A DNA stretch of 64,000 bases from DATAOG01 sp963753685. Its GTDB lineage: Bacteria; Pseudomonadota; Alphaproteobacteria; Geminicoccales; Geminicoccaceae. Made by a program: the position numbers and the translations under genes. The stretch is taken from the NCBI GenBank assembly GCA_963753685.1, contig CAVWDE010000002.1:124001-188000 (forward strand). The letters are read 5' to 3'. How positions within the stretch are numbered: the first letter of the stretch is position 1; each line of letters begins with the position of its first letter. This document shows, one piece after another, positions 1-7,249 of this stretch. A model generated the notes under the pieces. The model was not told the DNA's origin and did not search any database. It was given only the letters and a program-made list of their open reading frames with translations.

Positions 1-714
1 GGACAGGGCTGTGAAGCCGCGCAGGTCGCAGTACCAGATCGCGGCCGACACGGTCGCACCACTGCCGCGGGTGATCTGGCCCTCGAGGATGCGCTCGCCG
101 GCGCGATGGCCGACGTAGGTGTCGAGCAGCGTCAGCGCGACGTACCGGTTGAAGTGGATCTCGAGCAGGGCGCCGAACAGCGGCAGCAGGTCCTCGATCT
201 GGATCAGATCCTCGCTGGTAAAGCCGCCCGGGCGATCGGAGGCCCAGGCGGTGCCGTGGATCTTGCCGTCGGTGAAGGTGATCGGCAGCGCCACATAGTC
301 GGTAAAGCCCTCCCGGCGCAGCTCGTCGAACAAGGGAAAGGCGAAGTCCATGTCCGGCAGATCGAGGCGCTGGCGGACCGCGCCCGCGCCCTCGAACAGG
401 ACCCGCATCGGGCTCTTGAGAAACTGATCCGTCTGCTCGACCCCGCGCGCGGCCCGGAACACCCGGATCTGCTCGGCGCCGCGCTGCCAGTAGATGCCGA
501 CCCCGAACAGCTGTGGATGCAGGGTGCGGACGTGGAACGAGGCGCGCGCCAGCGGCAGCCCGGCGGCGACCAGGCGTTCGGCCAGGGCGGTGAGCAGGGT
601 CGGGCCGTCGGGCAGCCGGCGCGCGTCGCCGATCAGCCAGTCGAGGACCGGCCCCGGCCGCCGCGGCCAGCCGGTGGCGGCCGCCAGCGCCGCCGGCAGG
701 CCCGGCGCCCTCAG
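1..714 (-). CDS. Class III adenylate/guanylate cyclase, N-terminal part (runs off left edge)
   Basis: The minus strand reads open for about 238 codons to the window edge. The last visible residues, IWYCDLRGFTALS, are the start of the class III nucleotide cyclase catalytic domain; the Asp of CDLRGFT is the usual first metal ligand. The preceding ~220 residues look like a GAF-type sensory region (FTDYVALPITFTDGKIHG..., then SEDLIQIEDLLPLFGALLEIH), a common architecture in alphaproteobacterial cyclases. Expected reaction: ATP (or GTP) to cyclic nucleotide, probably cAMP. The start is unclear: no ATG, GTG or TTG lies in frame near the end of the upstream gene. A CTG at 714-712 overlaps that gene's TGA, suggesting translational coupling. 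It lies downstream of the cyclic-nucleotide-binding and ABC-like genes on the same strand. Confidence 0.85.
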   Translation of the reverse strand, partial: MRAPGLPAALAAATGWPRRPGPVLDWLIGDARRLPDGPTLLTALAERLVAAGLPLARASFHVRTLHPQLFGVGIYWQRGAEQIRVFRAARGVEQTDQFLKSPMRVLFEGAGAVRQRLDLPDMDFAFPLFDELRREGFTDYVALPITFTDGKIHGTAWASDRPGGFTSEDLIQIEDLLPLFGALLEIHFNRYVALTLLDTYVGHRAGERILEGQITRGSGATVSAAIWYCDLRGFTALS

Positions 715-1196
715 GCGACGCTGCCACCCGCCGCCCGATCCAGCTCGTTCAGCTTGGCGCGCGCCGAGGTCAGCGCCTGGGTGGTGTGGTGCAGGCGCGA
801 AGCCAGCTCGTGCATCACCTCGACCCCGATCTGCGGGAACTGGTTGACCAGGTGGAAGAAGCCGTCCTTGGACACGCGCAGGGTGGCGAGCCCGGTCGCC
901 GCGACCACGGTCGCGGTGCGCGGCACATCGCACAGGATCGCGATCTCGCCGATGATGTCGTTCTTGCTCAGGCGGGCGACTTTGACCGCGCCGCGCGGCG
1001 TGTCGACCATGATGTCGGCGCTGCCGTCCAGGATGATGTAGGCGGCATCGCCGACGTCGCCCTGGTGGAACAATTCGTCCCCGGCCACGAACTCCAGGCG
1101 CTCGCTGGTGAACGCGAGCAGCTTGAGCTTGGTCGGCTCGATCTTGGCGAACAGCGGAATCGTGCGCAGGACCTCGACGTCTTGGCTAAGGCTCAT
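711..1196 (-). CDS. Stand-alone cyclic-nucleotide-binding domain protein
   Basis: This 161-residue protein is essentially one Crp/Fnr-type cyclic-nucleotide-binding beta-roll (residues ~8-130) followed by a helix, with no helix-turn-helix, so it is not a CRP-like DNA-binding regulator. The phosphate-binding cassette GEIAILCDVPRTATV (around residues 83-97) keeps the Gly-Glu pair and the Arg that contact the ribose phosphate in CRP and PKA, so ligand binding is likely. An AGGAGG sits about 10 nt before the ATG at 1196. The gene lies between the degenerate ABC transporter and the cyclase and overlaps the latter, suggesting that it senses the cyclase product and acts on the ABC-like partner. That role is inference. 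Confidence 0.9.
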   Translation of the reverse strand: MSLSQDVEVLRTIPLFAKIEPTKLKLLAFTSERLEFVAGDELFHQGDVGDAAYIILDGSADIMVDTPRGAVKVARLSKNDIIGEIAILCDVPRTATVVAATGLATLRVSKDGFFHLVNQFPQIGVEVMHELASRLHHTTQALTSARAKLNELDRAAGGSVA

Positions 1197-1226
1197 ACGA
1201 CGAACCCTCCTCGCTCATGGTCATTC

Positions 1227-1277
1227 GGCGCTCTGGCTCATGTGGCGCTCTGGCTGATTGGGCGCTCCGGGTCATTC
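1227..1277. repeat. Three tandem 17-bp repeats between two genes
   Basis: Three back-to-back units start at 1227, 1244 and 1261, each beginning ggcgctc(t/c)(g/t)gg. The units diverge at the 3' end. The last unit overlaps the stop codon of the ABC-like gene, and the array ends about 30 nt before the start of the cyclic-nucleotide-binding gene (minus strand), so it forms the whole spacer between two cotranscribed genes. Confidence 0.75.
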
Positions 1278-3914
1278 GGCGGCCACCAGTTCCTGGAGCA
1301 GGCTGCCGTCGCGGTCGAGCTCGGTGAAGCGACCCTGCTCGACCACGCGGCCCTTGCGCATGACCAGGACGTGGTCGAACTTGCGGGCCCAGTCGCTGCG
1401 ATTGAGCGCCCAGATCAGGGTGCGATCGGCGAACTCGTCGAGCAGCGTGTCCAGGATCGCCGCCTGCTCGCCCGGATCGAGCGGGCCGGTGGCATCGTAC
1501 AGGATCAGCACCTCGGGCCGCTTGAGCAGGGCCCGGGCGATCGCCAGCTTCTGGCGCTGGGGCAGCGACAGGCGGGTGCCGCCGACCCCGCTCTGGGCCT
1601 GCAGACCGACCTCGATCACCTGCTCACGCAGGCCGAGATCATCGAGCACCTCGCCGATCAGCTCGCTGATCCGGTCGGTCGCCTGGGCCTGGCCGTAGGC
1701 GATCTTGCCGAACAGGATGTTGTCCTGGAGGCTGGCGGCGGGGGTGTAGCGCTCGGCCTCGAAGAACGCGACCTTGCCCTGCAGCTCGGCCGGCAGCTGC
1801 TCGCGGAACAGGTGGCGGGCCTTGAGGATCTGCGCCTGCAGCGGCGCGTCGACCAGGCCCAGGCGGTGGCGCGCCGGGATCAGCTTGAAGGTGAGCGCGA
1901 TCAGGCGCTCGCGATCGCTCGGGCTGAGCTCGTCCAGCCTGGCGGGGTCGACCCGGGCGACCAGCGCCCGATAGTCCGGCAGGTCGTCGGCGCTGATGAA
2001 GCTGAACTGGCGGAAATACTCGTGGTCCGGCGGCAGGTCGGCGAACAGGTCGACCATGGTGCCGGCCAGCTTGTGGCCGACCTTGACCAGCGTGGCGGCG
2101 ACCCCGGCCTCGGCGATGATCCGCTGGACATAAGGGTTGGCGGCGAGGTTCTCGAGGTCGAACTCCTCGCCGATCGGGGTGCCGAACAGCAGGTTCTCGG
2201 CGAGGCTCGCGTTGGTGTTGTAGCGCTCGCGCTCGAATCCCTCGACCAGGCGGCGCAGACGCGGGCCCTGCAGCCGCTCGCGCATCGCCCCGCGGGCCGC
2301 GAGGATCCGCTCGGCGAGCTCCGGCCGCGCCTCGGGATCGATCGTGCCGCGCAGGCCCATCTGGTAGACGTCCCAGTTCAGGCAGACCATGGTCAGCGCG
2401 CGCACCGCCGCGGGGGCGACCGCCTCGGGTCCCTCGAGGCCGGCCGCGGCGTAGTCGATCCAGTCAGCCTCGACGTCGAGCGCCAGATTGCCGGCGCGCG
2501 CGGTCTCCGCCAGCTCGCGCTGACGCTGCTCGAGCGCCGGGCCCTCGAGCGGCGGCGGCCGCTGCGGCCGGTATTTGAGCCCGAAGAACAGGTTGTCGGC
2601 GATCGTGCCGGCGAAGATCTGGGCGGGATAGCCGATGTAGGTCATGCTCCGCCCGGTGATCGCCTCGGCGAGCTTCTGGATCTCGTGGTCGGCGATCAGG
2701 ACGCGCCCCGCGTCGGGCGCGAGCAGGTTGGCGAGCACCAGGGTCAGCTCCTCCTTGCCGCTGCCGGCCGGGCCGACGATCGCGATCCGGGTCGGCAGTT
2801 CGGCCGCGAAGCTGGTGCCATCCAGGATCGGCTCGCCGTCCTCGGTCGCGAGGCCGAGGTTGACCGAGCGCAGCGGCCCGCGCAGCGATACCGGTTCGGG
2901 ATCGGCGGTCTGCAGGGCCTCGTCGCGGAGACCAGGCGGATCGAACTGGGCGACCACCTGCTCGAACTTGATCTGCGAATCCCAGGTCAGCTGGTAGTGG
3001 TTGAGCAGCTCCTTCCACGGCGAGTACAGTTCCTTGTGCGCGCCGATCACGGCGACCAGCGCGCCCAACGTGAGATTGCCCTCGATCACCAGATAGCCGC
3101 CAATCGAGTAGAAGAAGAAGGGGCCGAGCTGCGCCAGGAAGTTGTTGAGAAATTTGATGAAGAACTTCTTTTGGTAGATCTGGTAGCGAATGTTGTAGAC
3201 CATGCCGAGCTCGCGACTGAAGCGGGCGCGCTCGTACTGGGTGCGGTCGTTGGCGCGGATGTCGCGCACGCCGCCGACCGTCTCGGAGATGCGCTCGGCG
3301 AGGCGGCGGACCTGGCGGACCCGGGTCTTGCCGAGCAGGTTGACCTGCCGCTGCAGCTTCGGGATCACGTAGATCTGGAAGGGATAGAGCATGACCGCGG
3401 CCACGCCCATGACCCAGTCCTGCATGAACATGAAGGTCAGGATGGTGAGCAGGGTGCCGCCCTGAAACGCCGGCAGCGCGAAGGCCGCGGCGATGAAGCC
3501 GCCGAGCGGCTCGACCTCGGCGTTGATCATCTGGACGATCTCGCCGGCCGAGATGCGCCGGAAATAGGCCAGCGGAAAGCGCAGCACCCGGGAGTACAGC
3601 TCGAAGCGCAGCCGGCGCAGCATGCGCTCGCCGACGATGCCCTCGTAGACGTTGATGACGTATTTGAAGCCGCCGTTGACCAGGACCAGGAGCAGGAACA
3701 CGGCGCACAGCGCGAACAGGTAGTGGACCTGGGAGAGCGTCGTCCCGAGCATGGTGCGCATGCCGCCGCCGCCGGCGAGCGCGTCGTTGATGATGATCTT
3801 GGGCAGCTCGAGGGTCACGTACAGGAACGGGAACGAGCCGACGGTCATCGCCAGGATCACGATCTGCGCCCTCAGGCTGTGGCGCAGGATGTAGCGAAAG
3901 ATGTTGCGGTCCAT
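1272..3914 (-). CDS. ABC-exporter-like membrane protein with degenerate, expanded nucleotide-binding domain
   Basis: 880 residues. Residues ~1-320 form a six-helix type-1 exporter membrane domain. The rest is a nucleotide-binding domain that departs from the family at each key site: Walker A is GPAGSGKEE (~382; the Mg-binding Ser/Thr is Glu), the signature is LSLPQRQ (~781) instead of LSGGQ, Walker B is LILYDATGPLD (~800; the Asp is Tyr and the catalytic Glu is Asp), and the H-loop AHR is LNR. Some 340 residues separate the Q-loop (YPAQIFAGTIADNLFFG, ~430) from the signature, against roughly 70 usually. This insert carries two further Q-loop-like segments, NASLAENLLFG (~567) and AASLQDNILFG (~725). 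The protein is probably an inner-membrane component whose ATPase is inactive or regulatory. It heads the operon with the cyclic-nucleotide sensor and the cyclase. Substrate unknown. Confidence 0.85.
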   Translation of the reverse strand: MDRNIFRYILRHSLRAQIVILAMTVGSFPFLYVTLELPKIIINDALAGGGGMRTMLGTTLSQVHYLFALCAVFLLLVLVNGGFKYVINVYEGIVGERMLRRLRFELYSRVLRFPLAYFRRISAGEIVQMINAEVEPLGGFIAAAFALPAFQGGTLLTILTFMFMQDWVMGVAAVMLYPFQIYVIPKLQRQVNLLGKTRVRQVRRLAERISETVGGVRDIRANDRTQYERARFSRELGMVYNIRYQIYQKKFFIKFLNNFLAQLGPFFFYSIGGYLVIEGNLTLGALVAVIGAHKELYSPWKELLNHYQLTWDSQIKFEQVVAQFDPPGLRDEALQTADPEPVSLRGPLRSVNLGLATEDGEPILDGTSFAAELPTRIAIVGPAGSGKEELTLVLANLLAPDAGRVLIADHEIQKLAEAITGRSMTYIGYPAQIFAGTIADNLFFGLKYRPQRPPPLEGPALEQRQRELAETARAGNLALDVEADWIDYAAAGLEGPEAVAPAAVRALTMVCLNWDVYQMGLRGTIDPEARPELAERILAARGAMRERLQGPRLRRLVEGFERERYNTNASLAENLLFGTPIGEEFDLENLAANPYVQRIIAEAGVAATLVKVGHKLAGTMVDLFADLPPDHEYFRQFSFISADDLPDYRALVARVDPARLDELSPSDRERLIALTFKLIPARHRLGLVDAPLQAQILKARHLFREQLPAELQGKVAFFEAERYTPAASLQDNILFGKIAYGQAQATDRISELIGEVLDDLGLREQVIEVGLQAQSGVGGTRLSLPQRQKLAIARALLKRPEVLILYDATGPLDPGEQAAILDTLLDEFADRTLIWALNRSDWARKFDHVLVMRKGRVVEQGRFTELDRDGSLLQELVAAE

Positions 3915-3950
3915 GGCCGGTCGTGTGCGCGTCAGGTTCCTGTCGGCAGC

Positions 3951-3967
3951 GGCGCCAAGCGTGCCAA
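3951..3967 (-). promoter_or_regulatory. Possible sigma-54 (-24/-12) promoter for the ABC-like operon
   Basis: On the minus strand TTGGCACGCTTGGCGCC matches the -24 half of the sigma-54 consensus perfectly (TTGGCACG) and has GC at the correct distance (GG, ten bases, GC). The TT of the -12 TTGC is replaced by GC. It lies 37 nt upstream of the ATG at 3914. No enhancer-binding protein gene is visible in the window. Confidence 0.3.
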
Positions 3968-4090
3968 ATTTCGCCGGTTGTGCATAGCCCTTACCGTCGG
4001 TGCCCGGTGGTCGCCCGACCGGCCGCGATTTTGCGCTGGGTCAATGATCCTCAACCGAGGACTTGCGATCGAGGCGCACAAGACCTGCAG

Positions 4091-4570
4091 ATGGGGGTGC
4101 GGATCATGTGGGCATGGGCCGTGGCCGGTCTCGCGCTACTGTCGTCGACCGCAGCGCTGGCCGATTTCCAGTCCGGTTGCAGGGCGTTCGATCGGGGCGA
4201 TTATGCGGGCGCGCGCGAGCAGTGGGCGCCGCTCGCCGAGCAGGGCGACCCCGAGGCGCAGTTCCGGCTGGGGTGCCTTTACGCCTTCGGCCAGGGGGTT
4301 CCGGAGGACTATGCGTTCGCGCTCCGCCTCTACCGGCTGGCGGCCGAGCAGGGCGATGCCGACGCCCAGAACAATCTGGGCGGCATGTACGCCGAGGGCC
4401 TCGGGGTCGCGCGCGATCCGGTGCAGGCCTACATGTGGTTGGAGCTTGCCGCCGCGGCCGGCCTTGAGCTCGCGCGCAGGAACCGCGCCTTCATGGCCCG
4501 CTCGATGAGCCCGGAGCAGATCGCGGTCGCCCGGAAGCTGGCGGCCGACTGGCGGGCGGCGCATCGTTGA
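4091..4570 (+). CDS. Secreted Sel1-repeat (TPR-like) protein
   Basis: About 160 residues: a signal peptide (MWAWAVAGLALLSSTAALA, probably cleaved after ALA) followed by a short solenoid. Two Sel1-like repeats are clear: AQFRLGCLYAFGQGVPEDYA and AQNNLGGMYAEGLGVARDP, each followed by an A-L/M-W-L/Y-A helix. Such proteins are periplasmic adaptors or scaffolds. Two starts are possible: ATG 4091 (adds MGVRI, giving a positive N-region) or ATG 4106, which has a GGGGGTG ribosome site 7 nt upstream. The 3' end overlaps the convergent O-antigen-ligase-like gene by 80 nt. Its place between the cyclase operon and the glycan genes suggests a part in envelope assembly, but this is inference. Confidence 0.8.
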   Translation: MGVRIMWAWAVAGLALLSSTAALADFQSGCRAFDRGDYAGAREQWAPLAEQGDPEAQFRLGCLYAFGQGVPEDYAFALRLYRLAAEQGDADAQNNLGGMYAEGLGVARDPVQAYMWLELAAAAGLELARRNRAFMARSMSPEQIAVARKLAADWRAAHR

Positions 4571-5810
4571 CCGGCCCCGGGTCCGCCGCGGGCGCGCCCA
4601 CGCCGGCCGGCGGGTCGGGCCGGGCGGCGTAGGGTTCGTTCAGCATCAGCGCGAGGTAGAGGAACGGCATCAGGGCCGGCGGCATGATGAGGACGTTGTC
4701 GGTCAGCGCATACACCGCGAGCGCCAGCAGCAGCGCGTAGACGAACGCGCGCTCGTCCGGCCCGACCCGGGCGATGACCCGCCGCCCCCAGAGCAGGAGC
4801 GCGCCGCCGTAGAGCAGGCAGCCGACCACGCCGCCTTCGACCAGCAGGCGCAGATAGTCATTGTGCGGCAGCTTGAAGTAGCTGTTGACCAGCATGGTCG
4901 CGCCGACCCCGTGTCCGAACGTCGGGCTGGCCCGGACCTGCTCGAAGTAGTGTGCCCAGAGGGCATCCCGGCCGGACATGTCGAGGCTGTCCTCTGGGTC
5001 GTGATAGCTCTGCAGGATCAGCCAGCCGAGGAGCGCAAGGACGGCGGCTGCGCCCAGCCCGATGCGCGGCCAGCGGGCGCGCCTGAGGCGGGTGCGCAGG
5101 CCCTGGTCGAGCAGGCAGTAGGCGACCGTGAACACGGCGCCGGCGGCGACCCCCATGCGCCCGCCGGTCAGCACGCCGATCGCGACGTTGATCCCGGCCA
5201 GGCAGGCAAAGCCCGTCTGGCGCGTGTGGATCGCCTCGTGCAGCGCGATCGCGAAGCCCACCAGCGCCAGACAGACCAGCCAGCCGGCGTTGCTCGCGCC
5301 GTGCAGGCGCAGCGCCCGGTGGCCGGCGTCGAGGTAGGCGGCGTAGAGGCCGGCCGCCTGCAGCCCGAAGCCGATCGCGACGCACAAGGTCGGCAACAGC
5401 GCGATCAGCAGCGCATAGCGCGCCCGCGTGCCGGGCTCGACCACGACCGCGGCGAGGCACCAGGGCAGCGCCAGGCCGAGGGCTGCGATCGCCATGCGGG
5501 CGGCGCTCAGCTGTGGGGCGCGGTCGGCGACCAGCAGGCTCTCGGCCAGCAGCAAGAGGACCGCGAGCAGCGGCCAGCCGGCGATCCCGGGCCGCATCCC
5601 GTAGCGGGCGGCATTCGCGGCCACGGCCGCGATCAGGAGCAGCTGCTGCGCCGGGATCGCGAGCGTGAGCAGGCGGCGGGGCAGGTGGGAGGCGAGCACC
5701 CACTGCGGCCCGATCGCGAAGCTCGCGAGCGCGATCCCCAGGACCACGCTCGGCCAGCGCCGGCCGAGCCAGGCGCGGGCGCCGGTCGGGATCGTGAGGC
5801 CGGGGGTCAT
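4491..5810 (-). CDS. O-antigen ligase / polymerase (Wzy-WaaL-like) membrane protein
   Basis: 439 residues with about eleven hydrophobic segments. The large periplasmic loop typical of O-antigen ligases and polymerases contains SGRDALWAHYFEQV, a family-typical FGHGVG turn and PHNDYLRLLVEGG; the HND-like motif is characteristic of the Wzy_C family. Earlier, TGGRMG precedes a transmembrane helix as in WaaL proteins. The last ~55 residues are Pro/Ala/Ser-rich and overlap the convergent Sel1 gene. Expected role: polymerising or ligating undecaprenyl-linked glycan on the periplasmic side of the inner membrane. It is transcribed away from the glycosyltransferase operon across a 198-nt spacer. Whether it is a ligase or a polymerase cannot be told from sequence alone. 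Confidence 0.85.
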   Translation of the reverse strand: MTPGLTIPTGARAWLGRRWPSVVLGIALASFAIGPQWVLASHLPRRLLTLAIPAQQLLLIAAVAANAARYGMRPGIAGWPLLAVLLLLAESLLVADRAPQLSAARMAIAALGLALPWCLAAVVVEPGTRARYALLIALLPTLCVAIGFGLQAAGLYAAYLDAGHRALRLHGASNAGWLVCLALVGFAIALHEAIHTRQTGFACLAGINVAIGVLTGGRMGVAAGAVFTVAYCLLDQGLRTRLRRARWPRIGLGAAAVLALLGWLILQSYHDPEDSLDMSGRDALWAHYFEQVRASPTFGHGVGATMLVNSYFKLPHNDYLRLLVEGGVVGCLLYGGALLLWGRRVIARVGPDERAFVYALLLALAVYALTDNVLIMPPALMPFLYLALMLNEPYAARPDPPAGVGAPAADPGPVNDAPPASRPPASGRPRSAPGSSSGP

Positions 5811-5957
5811 GGCGGGCAGCGCGCGCAGCGACCGCCGGGGGCGGCCTGTGGCGGGCGTGGCGCCAGCGGGCGCATCCGGATGAGGAGGTGCCGCTTGGCG
5901 TCGATGCCGAGCCGTGACGGTCGCGCACGGCGGCTGCCAGCCCCGCGAGATCGCCAG

Positions 5958-5986
5958 TTGTCCAGGGCGCCGGGGCCTGTCATATT
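5958..5986 (+). promoter_or_regulatory. Sigma-70-like promoter of the glycosyltransferase operon
   Basis: TTGTCC (5958-5963), a 17-bp spacer and CATATT (5981-5986) form a reasonable -35/-10 pair. The start codon at 6009 follows only 22 nt after the -10, so the leader would be very short. Confidence 0.45.
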
Positions 5987-6008
5987 AACTCCAGGGGAAT
6001 CGCGGAAG

Positions 6009-7229
6009 ATGCTCGAGGCCATGGAGCCGGCGACCCGGCTTTTGATCTACAGCCACGACAGCTTTGGCCTCGGACATCTGCGCCGTTGCCGCGCGATCGC
6101 GCATCATCTGGTCGAGACCTTCCGGCACCTGTCGGTCCTGATCCTGTCGGGCTCGCCAATCATCGGCAGCTTCGACTTCAAGTCCAGGGTCGACTTCGTG
6201 CGCGTGCCGGGCGTGATCAAGCTGCGCAACGCCGAATACACCTCGCTCCAGCTGCACATCGACATCGAGCAGACCCTGGCGATGCGCTCATCGATCATCC
6301 AGCACACCGCCGATATCTTCGATCCGCACCTGTTCCTGGTCGACAAGGAGCCGCTGGGCCTGCGCGGCGAGGCGCGGGACACGCTGGTCATGCTCAAGGA
6401 GCGCGGCACGCGCCTGGTGCTCGGCCTGCGCGACGTCATGGACGAGCCGGTGAGCCTGCTCGACGAATGGCGGCGCAAGAACGTGTTCCCCGCGCTCTAC
6501 GAGCTGTACGACGAGATCTGGGTGTACGGTCTGCCGCAGATCTTCAATCCGCTGACCGAGCTGCCGGGCATGCTGCCGCTGGCGCACAAGGTGACCTTCA
6601 CGGGCTATCTCCGCCGGTCGCTGCCGAGCGTGGCCTCGAACGCCGGCGAACACGAGCTACCGGGCCAGCCCTACATTTTGGTTACCACCGGCGGCGGCGG
6701 CGACGGCGAGGCGCTGATCGACTGGGTGCTGCGCGCCTACGAGACCGATCCCGGGATTCCCCATCCGGCGCTGGTGGTGTTCGGGCCGTTCATGCATCTC
6801 GAGCGCCGGCTCGAGTTCCAGGAGCGCGCCGCGCGCCTCGGCAAGGTCTATGCGATCACCTTCGAGAGCCATTTCGAGCGGCTGCTGGAGCGGGCCGTGG
6901 GCGTGGTCGCGATGGGCGGCTACAACACCTTCTGCGAGATCCTCTCGTTCGGCAAGCCGGCGCTTCTGGTGCCGCGCACCGAGCCGCGCCAGGAGCAGTC
7001 GCTGCGCGCCGAGCGGGCGGCTCAGCTCGGCCTCGTGCACGTGCTCGCCGACGACGGCCTGCGCCCGGCCGCGGCGATGGCCGAGCGCCTGCGGGCGCTG
7101 CCCGGCTGGCCGGCGCCGGCGGTCGCCAGCTATCCGGAGCTGCTGACCGGCCTCGATCGGATCGCCGAGCGGGCGGCACCCTGGCTCGCCCAGCCGGTGG
7201 CCGCGACCGTCCTCTCGCGCTTCGCCTGA
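6009..7229 (+). CDS. MurG-like glycosyltransferase (COG4671-type), first copy
   Basis: About 406 residues. The N-terminus LLIYSHDSFGLGHLRRCRAI carries the Gly-rich GxGHxxR acceptor loop of GT28/MurG-like folds. The C-terminal half has TTGGGGDGEALIDW and the nucleotide-sugar-binding region VVAMGGYNTFCEILSFGKPALLVPR, as in the GT28 C-terminal domain. This places it with predicted glycosyltransferases of COG4671. It should transfer a sugar from a nucleotide donor to a lipid or glycan acceptor at the cytoplasmic face. ATG 6009 is used because the homologous region begins about ten residues later; ATG 6021 is an alternative. It is the first gene of a tightly packed six-gene operon and a paralogue of the gene at 10256. 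Confidence 0.85.
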   Translation: MLEAMEPATRLLIYSHDSFGLGHLRRCRAIAHHLVETFRHLSVLILSGSPIIGSFDFKSRVDFVRVPGVIKLRNAEYTSLQLHIDIEQTLAMRSSIIQHTADIFDPHLFLVDKEPLGLRGEARDTLVMLKERGTRLVLGLRDVMDEPVSLLDEWRRKNVFPALYELYDEIWVYGLPQIFNPLTELPGMLPLAHKVTFTGYLRRSLPSVASNAGEHELPGQPYILVTTGGGGDGEALIDWVLRAYETDPGIPHPALVVFGPFMHLERRLEFQERAARLGKVYAITFESHFERLLERAVGVVAMGGYNTFCEILSFGKPALLVPRTEPRQEQSLRAERAAQLGLVHVLADDGLRPAAAMAERLRALPGWPAPAVASYPELLTGLDRIAERAAPWLAQPVAATVLSRFA

Positions 7230-7249
7230 GGGGCCGGCCGGGGCCCGCG

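Noticed and set aside
1227..1277. Possible CRISPR-like array
   Set aside because: Units are contiguous with no spacers, 17 bp long and only three; no cas genes in the window.
786..4508. A very long open frame on the plus strand opposite the ABC-like gene
   Set aside because: Its composition (strings of Asp/Glu/Arg/Gln/Leu) is the usual antisense shadow of a GC-rich gene; the minus-strand gene has recognisable domains.
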